A DNA stretch of 53,200 nucleotides, taken from JAHWJR01 sp035942035 (GTDB lineage: Bacteria > Actinomycetota > Acidimicrobiia > Acidimicrobiales > CADCSY01). The notes below the pieces were generated by a model. That model did no database searches. It was not told the origin of the DNA and saw only the letters and a list, made by a program, of their open reading frames with translations. The DNA is taken from contig DASZDK010000054.1 in NCBI GenBank assembly GCA_035942035.1, positions 1-53,200 of the forward strand. Reading direction: 5' to 3'. Position 1 is the first letter of the stretch, and each line of letters begins with the position of its first letter. The position numbers and the translations under genes were made by a program. Positions 31,084 through 39,438 of the stretch are shown here, in pieces.

Positions 31084-31828
31084 GGTCCCCGTCGCCGGCG
31101 AGCGACAGCAGCTCAGCCAGCAGAGCGGGGGTGGCGGCTGCCACCGGCGTGCGCCGGGCGGCGTGGTCGAGCGTGACGAGCTCCCGCCCTTCGGCATCGA
31201 CCACCTCGACCCCTGCCTCCCGGCACACCAGCAAGGCGCCCAAATAGTCCCACGGGCTGTGACCGCCCGGGGAGGAGTCGACGTAGCCGTCGAAGCGGCC
31301 GGAGGCCACGCAACACAGGTCGAGGGCCGCAGCCCCGAGGGACCGGAACTGCCCCCAGCCCCAGCGGCGCAACGGCCGACCCGAGAACCCGAGCAGAGCA
31401 CGGCCCAGCTCGTCACAACCGGAAGGCGTCACCGAGCGCTCCCCGCAGCGCGCCCCCCGCCCCCGCATGGCCTCGAAGCGCTCGCCCGACGCCTGGTTGA
31501 CGACCAGGGCCACCCGAGGACCGTCGCGGTCGACGGCACAGAGGCTCGTGGCGTACCAGGGCACGCCCCGGCTGGCGTTGGTGGAGCCGTCGACGGGATC
31601 CAGCACCACCACGACCTCGCGGTCCAGGTGGTGGCCGCCGGACTCCTCGCTGAGCACCCCCAAGCCGGTGGCCAGCAAGGCGTCGACGGCGACCTCGTCG
31701 GCCACGACGTCGATGGCGTACTGGCCAGGGCGCCCGGTCGTGGGCCGCCAGTCGTCCACGCCGTCGAGAGCCGACCGCACCGCGCCAGCGGTCGTCGACA
31801 ACACCTCCAGCAGGTCCTCGTCGTTCAC
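31073..31828 (-). CDS. Inositol monophosphatase-family phosphatase
   Basis: The product is 251 residues from GTG 31828. Metal-binding motifs are in order: GVLSEESGG (Glu), VVVLDPVDGSTNASRG (Asp-x-Asp-Gly-Ser/Thr) and the C-terminal GGHSPWDYLGALLVCREAGVEV. The family dephosphorylates inositol phosphates, histidinol phosphate, fructose bisphosphate or 3'-phosphoadenosine phosphate, and the substrate is not evident here. Its end overlaps the Nudix gene. Codon and composition are like those of the neighbours. Confidence 0.88.
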   Translation of the reverse strand: MNDEDLLEVLSTTAGAVRSALDGVDDWRPTTGRPGQYAIDVVADEVAVDALLATGLGVLSEESGGHHLDREVVVVLDPVDGSTNASRGVPWYATSLCAVDRDGPRVALVVNQASGERFEAMRGRGARCGERSVTPSGCDELGRALLGFSGRPLRRWGWGQFRSLGAAALDLCCVASGRFDGYVDSSPGGHSPWDYLGALLVCREAGVEVVDAEGRELVTLDHAARRTPVAAATPALLAELLSLAGDGDHGE

Positions 31829-31895
31829 CCGGCGACCGTACCCGGCCGACCACCCGGCAGCCGCCCCGGCTCGGCCGGAAGGTACCCTCGCCGCC

Positions 31896-32459
31896 GTGGC
31901 CGTCATCGACGTCGCCGGGTACGTGGCCGAGCTCAAGGACCACGCCGTCGACCACACCTTCCACGTCCACGACGAGCGCCACTTCGTGGAGACCTACTCC
32001 CTGCGCCAGGCCTGGGAGGTCGACCTGCACCCCGAGGAGGGCTGCGAGGGACCGCTGGACCTCCACCTGTCCCTCGAGGTGGACCCCCGTGTCCTGCTGG
32101 CGTTCGAGGACGTGGTGATGGAGCTCGACGAGGAGGACACGCCGCCCGACGCCTTCCACTTCCCGCTGAACTTCACCTGGGCCCTGCCGCCGCTGCCCAA
32201 CGGTCCCGACCTGTTGCTGCTGGCCACCGAGCTCGCCGGCGTGGGCGGGCCCGACCTTCCCCTCGAGGTCTCGGCCATCGACTCGTATGGAGCGGTCACC
32301 GACGCTCCCGAGCGCAGCCTGACCATCGTGGCCCGCCTCAGGCTGTCGCTCGCCCAGGTGCTGCAGGGTGAGGAGGCCCTGTGCGAGACCCTCGACCGCT
32401 GCCTGGCGGTGAGCCGGTACCTGCTCGAGCGGGCGCCGGCGTGGCTGGGCGAGACCTGA
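31896..32459 (+). CDS. Conserved-looking protein of unknown function
   Basis: The product is 187 residues from GTG 31896. I do not recognise a family. It is acidic and well-ordered in look, with alternating strands (HTFHVHDERHFVETYSLRQAWEVDLH, LDLHLSLEVDPRVLLAFEDVVMEL), a Pro-rich middle (FTWALPPLPNGPD) and a C-terminal helical half (TIVARLRLSLAQVLQGEEALCETLDRCLAVSRYLLE). It has no signal or membrane span. It is divergent from the phosphatase gene (67 nt) and followed by two tRNA genes. Confidence 0.6.
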   Translation: MAVIDVAGYVAELKDHAVDHTFHVHDERHFVETYSLRQAWEVDLHPEEGCEGPLDLHLSLEVDPRVLLAFEDVVMELDEEDTPPDAFHFPLNFTWALPPLPNGPDLLLLATELAGVGGPDLPLEVSAIDSYGAVTDAPERSLTIVARLRLSLAQVLQGEEALCETLDRCLAVSRYLLERAPAWLGET

Positions 32460-32535
32460 GCCGCCAGCTCCGGGGGCAGCCGGCGACGACGCCGGCGCTG
32501 GGGAGGCGACGGCCCGCTGCTAGCGTCGAAGCGAT

Positions 32536-32608
32536 TCCGGGGTAGCTCAATCGGCGGAGCAGGGGATTGTTAATCCCAAGGTTGTGGGTTCAAGTCCCAC
32601 CCCCGGAG
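32536..32608 (+). tRNA. tRNA-Asn (GTT)
   Basis: The 73-nt cloverleaf has acceptor TCCGGGG/CCCCGGA, D-arm TAGCTCAATCGGCGGAGCA, anticodon loop TTGTTAA with anticodon GTT, and T-arm TGTGGG-TTCAAGT-CCCAC. CCA is not encoded. Confidence 0.95.
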
Positions 32609-32627
32609 CTCCGACCGTCGCACCGGC

Positions 32628-32700
32628 GGGCCCGTAGCTCAGTGGTCAGAGCGGGGGACTCATAATCCTCTGGTCGCAGGTTCGATCCCTGCCGGGCCCA
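32628..32700 (+). tRNA. tRNA with CAT anticodon, probably Met (elongator)
   Basis: The 73-nt cloverleaf has acceptor GGGCCCG/CGGGCCC, anticodon loop CTCATAA and T-arm TCGCAGG-TTCGATC-CCTGC. It is not the initiator type (acceptor position 1 is paired). A lysidine-modified tRNA-Ile2, which also carries CAT, cannot be ruled out by eye. CCA is not encoded. Confidence 0.92.
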
Positions 32701-32789
32701 CACCGGCGGTGCCCGCCAGGCCGGTTGCGCCCCTCTGTCCCGGCCTTAGCCTCGCATGGGTGCGCGTCGCTCCTCCTGGGTCTCCTGCG

Positions 32790-34058
32790 GTGTCCGGTAC
32801 CGCCCGCGCCGCCCTCGCCCACCGGAACTTCCGCATCGTCTTCTGGGGCTCGTTCGCCTCTCGCCTGGGCACGTGGATGCAACACGTCACCCTCGGCGCC
32901 TACGCCCTCGAGCTGACTGGTTCGGCGACCTTCCTCAGCCTCATCCTGTTCGCCCAGCTCGGTCCCATGCTCTTCCTACCGGTGCTGGGCGGGGCTCTGG
33001 CCGACCTGGTCGACCGCCGCCGGCTGCTCATCGCCGCCCAGGCCGAGCAACTTCTCGGGACCGCGGTGCTGGCGGTACTGGTGGCGGGGGGCGAGCCCTC
33101 ACAGGGAGCACTCCTTGCCGTGGTTGGGGTGATCGGCGTGGGCGCCGCCATCCACGCTCCCGCCTACGACGCCGTACTCCCGGCGCTGGTGGGCCGAGCC
33201 GACCTCGCCGGCGCCGTGTCCCTCAACTCCACCCAGATGAACCTCGCCCGGGTGACGGGCCCGGCACTGGGCGGTCTGGTCTTCGCCGGCTTCGGCGCCG
33301 CCGCAGTGTTCGCCCTCAACGCCATAACGTACCTGTTCGTCATCGCCGCCCTCGTGGCCGTGCGCATCCCCCCGCTGGTGCGCGCCGACGAGAACGGGCG
33401 CTGGGCCCGCCTCTCCGGCGGCTTTGGCGTGGCCCGGCGCGACCCGCTGGTGCGGCGCTGTCTGGTGACCATGGCCGCCTTCGCCCTGTTCTGCATGCCG
33501 TTCATCGGCCAGATGCCGACCCTTGCCTCCCGCAACCTCGGGATCGAGCCCAGCAGCGTTGCCTACGGCCTGCTCTACACGTGCTTCGGACTGGGCGCGG
33601 CGGTGGGTGCGGGTTCCATCGGGACCTTCCTGGCGGCCCGACCGAAGGAGCAACTGGTCCGGGTGGGCCTGGTCGCCTTCGCCGGCGCCCTGGCCGTCCT
33701 GGCCCTGCTGCGCAGCCCCCTGCCCGCCTACCCGGTCATCCTGGTGGTCGGGTTCTGCTACTTCGGCACCGTGACCTCGCTGGCGGTCGTGCTCCAGCAG
33801 CGGCTGGACGACGCCGTCCGAGGCCGGGTCATGGCGCTGTGGACCATGGCCTTCGGCGGCACCATCCCCCTGGGACTCCTGGCCGCCGGCCCGCTGGTCG
33901 AGACCTTCTCCATCAGCTGGGTCATGGGCTACGGCGTGGTCGCCGCCCTCGCCCTGGCCGCCTACGCCAACCTCCCCCGCGTGGCCGCCGCGCCCGTCAG
34001 CCGGCGCCCATCAACCGTGCCGCCAGACGTTCCAGCCCCGCCACCCGGCTGCCCTTGA
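32790..34058 (+). CDS. Major facilitator superfamily exporter (EntS/MFS_3 type)
   Basis: The product is about 422 residues. It has the EntS-type pattern: an N-terminal ALAHRNFRIVFWGSFASRLGTWMQ, the loop-2 motif GGALADLVDRRRLL, then NSTQMNLARVTGPALGG in the middle and DDAVRGRVMALWTMAFGG near the end, with about twelve hydrophobic spans. GTG 32790 is chosen because the sequence becomes family-like there; upstream in-frame starts exist and no ribosome binding site decides. The substrate is unknown. Its last 62 nt overlap the convergent murF gene. Confidence 0.82.
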   Translation: MSGTARAALAHRNFRIVFWGSFASRLGTWMQHVTLGAYALELTGSATFLSLILFAQLGPMLFLPVLGGALADLVDRRRLLIAAQAEQLLGTAVLAVLVAGGEPSQGALLAVVGVIGVGAAIHAPAYDAVLPALVGRADLAGAVSLNSTQMNLARVTGPALGGLVFAGFGAAAVFALNAITYLFVIAALVAVRIPPLVRADENGRWARLSGGFGVARRDPLVRRCLVTMAAFALFCMPFIGQMPTLASRNLGIEPSSVAYGLLYTCFGLGAAVGAGSIGTFLAARPKEQLVRVGLVAFAGALAVLALLRSPLPAYPVILVVGFCYFGTVTSLAVVLQQRLDDAVRGRVMALWTMAFGGTIPLGLLAAGPLVETFSISWVMGYGVVAALALAAYANLPRVAAAPVSRRPSTVPPDVPAPPPGCP

Positions 34059-35307
34059 CCAGCACGGCGTCGCCGTGCCCGAGCGGGCCCAGGGCCTCCA
34101 CTGCCGCGTCCACGTCGTCGACCAGCTCGGCTCCGTAGGCCGGCTCGGCCACCGCCACCACCCGGATGCCGAGGTCCGCCGCCAGCGCTGCTACCGCTTT
34201 GTGCTCGCCGGCCGACGTCTCACCCAGCTCCGCCATGGTGCCGAGGACAGCGACCCGCCGCTCCGCGTCAAGCTCGGCCAGCGCCCGGAGAGCGGCGCCG
34301 GTCGACGTGGGGTTGGCGTTGTAGGCGTCGTTGAGCACCAGCGCCCCGTCCGGGGAACGCCCGAGCGCCATGCGCCAGTCGGAAAGGCGGGCCTCCTCGA
34401 GGCCCTCCACCACCTCGTCGAGCGTGGCACCGGCTGCCAGCGCGGCGGCAGTGGCGGCCAGTGCGTTGCCGATCTGGTGGCGACCGGGCACCGCCAGGCG
34501 CACGTCGGCCTCTCCGGCGGGGCAGCGGAGCCGGAAGGACGCTCGCAGCTGGGCGTCCAGCTCGACGGCGCCGGCGGCGACGTTGGCATCGCCGGTCGTC
34601 CCGAAGGTGACGACCGACGCCACGGTGACCTCGGCCATGGCCCGCACCCGGGGGTCGTTTGCGTTGAGCACCGCGGTGCCGTGGGCAGGCAGGGCCTCCA
34701 CCAGCTCCGCCTTGGCCCGGGCCACGTCCTCAACGGTGCCGAAGGTCTCGGTGTGGACCGGGGCGACGACGGTGACCACCCCGACGGTCGGGCGGGCGAT
34801 GGAGCACAGCAGCTGCAGGTCGCCCCTCGCCCGGGCGCCCATCTCCACCACGGCCGCCCATGCGCCGGGGGGGGCTCCGGCCAGGGTGAGCGGCACCCCC
34901 AGCTCGTTGTTGAACGAACGGGCGCTGACCGCGGTCGGGCCCCGGCGCCGCAGGATGGCGCCGGCCAGGTCCTTCACCGACGTCTTGCCCACCGAACCCG
35001 TGACCGCCACCACCCGCTCGGGCAGGCGGGCCCGGGCAGCTCGTCCCAGCGCGGCGAGGGCGGCGCCCGTGTCGTCGACCACCACCGCGGTCCCGCCCAC
35101 GGGCCCACGGGCGGTGAGGTAGGCGGCGGCCCCGGCGTCCAGGGCGGCGGCCACGAAGTCGTGCCCGTCCCGGGCCGCGACCACCGGCACGAACAACTCT
35201 CCCCCAGTGACGAGGCGTGAGTCGATGACCGCCCCCTCCACGTCGACGTCCGGCCCCACCAACCGGCCGCCGACGGCGGCGGCCACCTCGGAGGCCCGGA
35301 TCCTCAT
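33997..35307 (-). CDS. murF: UDP-MurNAc-tripeptide-D-Ala-D-Ala ligase
   Basis: The product is 436 residues and adds D-Ala-D-Ala to the UDP-MurNAc tripeptide. The Mur ligase fold is clear: an N-terminal substrate domain (DSRLVTGGELFVPVVAARDGHDF), P-loop VVAVTGSVGKTSVKDL, VVEMGARARGDLQLL, LNANDPRV, DAYNANPTSTGAALRAL and HGDAVLVKGSRVAGLERL. ATG 35307 follows a GGGGGAC stretch. It is divergent from ddl, which makes its substrate, with 39 nt between the start codons, so both promoters overlap in that gap. The 3' end overlaps the MFS gene. Confidence 0.95.
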   Translation of the reverse strand: MRIRASEVAAAVGGRLVGPDVDVEGAVIDSRLVTGGELFVPVVAARDGHDFVAAALDAGAAAYLTARGPVGGTAVVVDDTGAALAALGRAARARLPERVVAVTGSVGKTSVKDLAGAILRRRGPTAVSARSFNNELGVPLTLAGAPPGAWAAVVEMGARARGDLQLLCSIARPTVGVVTVVAPVHTETFGTVEDVARAKAELVEALPAHGTAVLNANDPRVRAMAEVTVASVVTFGTTGDANVAAGAVELDAQLRASFRLRCPAGEADVRLAVPGRHQIGNALAATAAALAAGATLDEVVEGLEEARLSDWRMALGRSPDGALVLNDAYNANPTSTGAALRALAELDAERRVAVLGTMAELGETSAGEHKAVAALAADLGIRVVAVAEPAYGAELVDDVDAAVEALGPLGHGDAVLVKGSRVAGLERLAARLMGAG

Positions 35308-35346
35308 GGCTGCCTGTCCCCCACGGAGGGCTACGGTGCCACATTC

Positions 35347-36456
35347 GTGGGCTTCTCCCCGTCCCCCCCGGCCCGGACCCGGCTCGTCGTGCTGTTCGGG
35401 GGGCGCTCGGCCGAGCACGACGTCTCCTGCGTGTCCGCCGCCTCGGTGCTCGGAGCCCTCGACCCCGCCCGCTACGAGATCCGTCCCGTGGGCATCACCC
35501 TCGACGGGCGCTGGGTGGCGGCCACGGGATGGGCCGTCGGTGGGGGCGGCGCCCCGGCCGTCCTGGCCGCCGAGGGGTCGGAGGTCGACCCCTTGGCCAC
35601 GGTGGCGCCGGGGGCGCCGGCGGCGCCCGACGACGTCCCCACCGTGGTGCTGCCGCTGCTGCATGGCCCCCTCGGCGAGGACGGCACCGTCCAGGGCCTG
35701 CTCGAGCTGGCCGGCGTGGCCTACGTGGGCGCCGGGGTCCTGGGATCAGCGCTGTGCATGGACAAGGCCAAGGCCAAGGAGGTGCTGGCCCATCACGGCC
35801 TTCCCCAGGCCCGGTACGTGGCGGTGCGTGAAGTGGAGGTGGACGCCGGCCTGGCCGAGCGGGTCGGGGCCGAGCTGGGCTGGCCGGTGTTCGTGAAGCC
35901 CGCCAACCTCGGCTCTTCGGTGGGCATCTCCAAGGTCGAGGGCCCCGCCGGCCTCGACGAGGCCGTGCAGCTCGCCCTGGCCTACGACGAGTGGGTGGTG
36001 GTCGAAGAAGGCGTCACCGGCCGGGAGATCGAATGTGGGGTGCTGGGAGACCTCGAACCGGTCGCCTCGGTCCCAGGCGAGATCGTGCCCAGCCGGGAGT
36101 TCTACGACTACGAGGACAAGTACTCCGGCGACGGCGCCGACCTGGTCGTGCCCGCCTCCCTCCCCCACGACGTGACCGAGGAGGTGCGCCGGCTGGCCGT
36201 GGCCGCGGCCCGGGCGCTGCGGGCCGAGGGCATGGCCCGGGTCGACTTCTTCTTCGAGGAGGGCGGGCGGGGCCTGCTGGTCAACGAGGTCAACACCATC
36301 CCCGGGTTCACGCCCCACTCGATGTACCCCCGGCTGTGGGAGGCCAGCGGCGTGCCGTATGCGGAGCTGGTCGACCGCCTGGTGACGACGGCCCTGGAGC
36401 GGCACCGTCGCCGCTCCGAGCGGATGGGCCGCCCTCGACCAGAAGGGCCGACCTGA
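35347..36456 (+). CDS. ddl: D-alanine-D-alanine ligase
   Basis: The product is 369 residues from GTG 35347. Family motifs are LFGGRSAEHDVSCVSAASV, LPLLHGPLGEDGTVQGLLELAGVAYVGAGV, SALCMDKAKAKEVL, FVKPANLGSSVGISKV and the ATP-grasp end RVDFFFEEGGRGLLVNEVNTIPGFTPHSMYP. It makes the dipeptide used by MurF, encoded divergently. The final 149 nt overlap the convergent TetR gene, so one of the two C-termini carries an extension shaped by the other's coding needs. Confidence 0.96.
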   Translation: MGFSPSPPARTRLVVLFGGRSAEHDVSCVSAASVLGALDPARYEIRPVGITLDGRWVAATGWAVGGGGAPAVLAAEGSEVDPLATVAPGAPAAPDDVPTVVLPLLHGPLGEDGTVQGLLELAGVAYVGAGVLGSALCMDKAKAKEVLAHHGLPQARYVAVREVEVDAGLAERVGAELGWPVFVKPANLGSSVGISKVEGPAGLDEAVQLALAYDEWVVVEEGVTGREIECGVLGDLEPVASVPGEIVPSREFYDYEDKYSGDGADLVVPASLPHDVTEEVRRLAVAAARALRAEGMARVDFFFEEGGRGLLVNEVNTIPGFTPHSMYPRLWEASGVPYAELVDRLVTTALERHRRRSERMGRPRPEGPT

Positions 36457-37042
36457 GGAACTCCAGCAACTCGGCCCGGCGGTGGACCAAGGACCGGGCG
36501 GTGGGCTCGACCCCCACCGCCCGCAGCACCTCCACCTCGGTGGCCACCCCGATGACCGTCGAGTAGGCCGACAGGAGCAGCAGCCGGGGATCGTGGCGCC
36601 GCACCCGCCCGGCGGCCATCTCGTCCTCGAGGAAGGCGAGGGCCCGCTCGACCAGCGGCTCGAGCCCCCCGACCAGGCGGGTGGCGGCGGGCGGACCGAG
36701 GCGGCCGACCTCCCGCAGCAGGCCCAGCAGCTCGGGGCGTCGGGCGGCGAGGCGGAAGGTTGCCCGCACGAGCGCCTCGACCCGGGCGAATCCCGGCCCG
36801 GCGCCGGAGAGGGCGGCCTCCAGGGCGTCGGCCAGCTCGCCCGCCGAACGGTCGACCACGGCGACGAGCACGCCCTGCTTGGTCCCGAAGTGGTGCAGGA
36901 TGGTCTGCTTGCGCAGCCCCACCTGAACGGCCACGGCGTCGAGCGACGTGGCCCCGTAGCCTCGTGCGGCGAACGACGCCAGCGCCGCGTCGAGGATGCG
37001 GGCTCGGGTCGCTGCCGCATCCCTCGGGTACACACTCACCAC
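36308..37042 (-). CDS. TetR-family transcriptional regulator
   Basis: The product is up to 244 residues; several in-frame GTGs at 37042, 37039 and 37033 are possible starts. The N-terminal DNA-binding domain is typical: RARILDAALASFAARGYGATSLDAVAVQVGLRKQTILHHFGTKQGVL. The ligand domain follows, and the last 50 residues are Gly/Pro/Ser-rich and lie opposite the end of ddl. It is divergent from the acyl reductase operon with only 23 nt between, where a palindrome sits, so it most likely represses that operon in response to a lipid-like ligand. Confidence 0.88.
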   Translation of the reverse strand: MVSVYPRDAAATRARILDAALASFAARGYGATSLDAVAVQVGLRKQTILHHFGTKQGVLVAVVDRSAGELADALEAALSGAGPGFARVEALVRATFRLAARRPELLGLLREVGRLGPPAATRLVGGLEPLVERALAFLEDEMAAGRVRRHDPRLLLLSAYSTVIGVATEVEVLRAVGVEPTARSLVHRRAELLEFLRSALLVEGGPSARSGDGAAPGPSSPGGRPAPHTARRWPPTAGGTSSGA

Positions 37043-37056
37043 CTACCGGATGGTAG
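37043..37056. promoter_or_regulatory. Probable TetR operator
   Basis: CTACC-GGAT-GGTAG, with perfect 5-bp arms, fills the gap between the divergent TetR and acyl reductase start codons, the usual place for autoregulated TetR operators. Confidence 0.6.
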
Positions 37057-37065
37057 ACAGACGGG

Positions 37066-39438
37066 GTGATCGCCGAGGTTCTCGCCGGCCGCCGCCTCTT
37101 CGTGACCGGCTCCACCGGCTTTCTCGGTACGGCCCTGGTCGAGCGCCTGTTGCGGTCGGTACCGGGATGCGAGCTCGTGCTCCTCGTGCGCCCCGGTCGG
37201 CGCTCGTCCGCGGCTCAACGGGTTCGCCGCGAGGTGCTGCGCAATGACGCCTTCGACCGGCTCCGGGAGCGGCTCGGCGAGGCCTTCGACGCCGAGGCCG
37301 ATCGGCGCGTCCAGGTGGTGGCCGGCGACGTGAGCATCGACGGGTTGGGGCTCGGCGACGACGGGCGGGGAGCACTGGCCTCGTGCGACGTCGTCATCCA
37401 CGCCGCCGCCTCCGTCGCCTTCGACTCGCCTCTCGACCGGGCGGTGGAGGTGAACCTGCTGGGCCCGGCTCGCATCGCCGAGGCGCTCCAGTCGGTGGGC
37501 TCCACCGCTCACCTGGTCTCGGTGTCCACCTGTTACGTGGCCGGCAACCGGCGGGGACGGGCCCCGGAGATCCTGGTCTCCGACACGCCCTTCTCCCCCG
37601 CAGTGGGGTGGCGCCAAGAGGTGGCCGCCGCCCGCCGGCGGCGAGCCGACGTGGAGGCCGAGAGCAGGACTCCGCCGCTGCTGGCCCGCTTCGCCAAGGA
37701 GGCCCGGGCGGAGCTGGGGGCAGCCGGTGTGCCCCTGCTGGCCACCAAGGCCGAGAAGCGGCGCGACGCCTGGGTGGCCGACACCATGGTCGAGGCCGGG
37801 CGGGCCCGCGCTCGGGCACTGGGCTGGCCCGACGCCTACGCCTACACCAAGGCGCTGGGCGAGCAGGCGCTGCTCGACGTGCGCGGTGACGTCCCCGTCA
37901 CCATCGTCCGCCCGTCGATCATCGAGTCGGCCCTCGCCGAGCCCGCCCCGGGGTGGATCCGCGGGTTCCGGATGGCGGAGCCCGTCATCATCACCTATGC
38001 CCAGGGCCTGCTCCGCGAGTTCCCCGGCATCCCCGAAGGCGTGGTCGACGTCATCCCGGTGGACCTGGTGGTCGCCGCCGTGGTGGACGCCGCCGCCCGG
38101 GGCCCGGCCGACTCGTCGGGCTCCCCGGCCATCGTGCAGGTGGCGTCCGGGTCCACCAACCCGCTCCATTACCGCCACCTGGTCGACCTGGTCCACGGCT
38201 GGTTCAGCCGCAACCCGCTCTACGACACCAAGGGACAGCCCATCGTGGTGCCTCGATGGAGCTTTCCCGGCCGGGGCCGGGTGCAGGCCCAGTTGGAGCG
38301 GGCGGTGAAGACCATCGACCGGGCGGAGAAGGCCCTGTCGGCCCTGCCTCTGCGCGGCACTTCGGCGCGCTGGTCGGCGAACCTCGAGGAGCACCGGGCG
38401 GCTGCGGCACGGGCGCTGGTGTACGTGGAGCTCTACGGCGCCTACGCCGAGACCGAGGCCATCTTCGGCATCGACGAGCTGCTCCACCGCTGGTCGACCC
38501 TGGACTCCACCGACCGGGAGCGCTTCTGCTTCCACCCCGCGGTCATCGACTGGGACGCCTACGTGTCGGAGGTCCACCTTCCCTCGGTGGTGCAGCACGC
38601 CCGGGTCCGGTCCACCCCGAGCACCCGCTCGGGACCGAGCCGCACCGAGCGGCTGCGGGCCCGGGTGCTGTCGCCCGACCGGCACCTGGCCGCCTTCGAC
38701 CTCGAGAACACCCTGATCGCCTCCAACGTGGTGGAGTCGTACTCCTGGCTCGCCACCCGCCGCCTGCCGCCGGGCGACCGGGTGCGCCTGGCGCTGCGAG
38801 CGTTGGCCGAGGGCCCGTCACTGCTGGCCCTCGACCGCAAGGACCGCGGTGACTTCCTGCGCCACTTCTACCGTCGCTTCGAGGGAGCTCCGGTGGACCA
38901 GCTGGACGAGGACGCCGTGCAACTGCTGAGCCACCTGCTGCTGGCCAAGTCGTTCCCCGCCGGCTTCCGCCGTGTTCGCGAGCACCGCCGGCTCGGGCAC
39001 CGGACGGTGCTCATCACCGGCGCCCTCGACGTGATCGTCGAGCGCAACCTGGGCCCACTGTTCGACGACATCGTCTGCGCCCGGATGGGCGTGACCGAGG
39101 ACGGCCGCTACACGGGCGAGCTCCTCGCCGCTCCCCCCACCGGTGAGGCTCGGGCCCAGGCCATGGCCGACTACGCCGAGGCGGAAGGGCTCCGCCTGGA
39201 CGAGGCGGTGGCCTATGCCGATTCGGCCAGCGACCTGCCGATGCTCGAGGCGGTGGGCTTCCCCGTGGCGGTGAACCCCGAGACCCGCCTGGCGTCCATC
39301 GCCGGCAAGCGGGGCTGGCTGGTCGAGCAATGGTCGAAGGCACCCGGTGGGCCCCGGCCACTGCTGCCCATCGGGCCCACGACCAAGCGGACGTCGTTCG
39401 CCGAGCCCGCCCGCCGGCGTCACGGTGCGGCACGGTGA
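37066..39438 (+). CDS. Fatty acyl reductase-like SDR fused to a HAD-IB phosphatase
   Basis: The product is 790 residues. Residues 1-400 form an extended SDR of the fatty acyl-CoA reductase/thioester reductase type: VTGSTGFLGTALVERLL for the cofactor, HAAASVAFDSPLDRAVEVNLLG, and YAYTKALGE with catalytic Tyr and Lys. A linker helical region follows (about 400-530). Residues about 540-760 form a HAD-IB domain: AAFDLENTLIASN with the nucleophilic Asp (the usual second acid is Glu), ITGALDVIVERNL, then AYADSASDLPMLEAVG. It likely reduces an acyl thioester or modifies a lipid phosphate. GTG 37066 is the first gene of the TetR-controlled operon. Confidence 0.82.
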   Translation: MIAEVLAGRRLFVTGSTGFLGTALVERLLRSVPGCELVLLVRPGRRSSAAQRVRREVLRNDAFDRLRERLGEAFDAEADRRVQVVAGDVSIDGLGLGDDGRGALASCDVVIHAAASVAFDSPLDRAVEVNLLGPARIAEALQSVGSTAHLVSVSTCYVAGNRRGRAPEILVSDTPFSPAVGWRQEVAAARRRRADVEAESRTPPLLARFAKEARAELGAAGVPLLATKAEKRRDAWVADTMVEAGRARARALGWPDAYAYTKALGEQALLDVRGDVPVTIVRPSIIESALAEPAPGWIRGFRMAEPVIITYAQGLLREFPGIPEGVVDVIPVDLVVAAVVDAAARGPADSSGSPAIVQVASGSTNPLHYRHLVDLVHGWFSRNPLYDTKGQPIVVPRWSFPGRGRVQAQLERAVKTIDRAEKALSALPLRGTSARWSANLEEHRAAAARALVYVELYGAYAETEAIFGIDELLHRWSTLDSTDRERFCFHPAVIDWDAYVSEVHLPSVVQHARVRSTPSTRSGPSRTERLRARVLSPDRHLAAFDLENTLIASNVVESYSWLATRRLPPGDRVRLALRALAEGPSLLALDRKDRGDFLRHFYRRFEGAPVDQLDEDAVQLLSHLLLAKSFPAGFRRVREHRRLGHRTVLITGALDVIVERNLGPLFDDIVCARMGVTEDGRYTGELLAAPPTGEARAQAMADYAEAEGLRLDEAVAYADSASDLPMLEAVGFPVAVNPETRLASIAGKRGWLVEQWSKAPGGPRPLLPIGPTTKRTSFAEPARRRHGAAR

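Noticed and set aside
32628..32700. Initiator tRNA-fMet
   Set aside because: The first acceptor base pair is matched (G-C), whereas bacterial initiators have a mismatch there; elongator Met or Ile2 are left as options.
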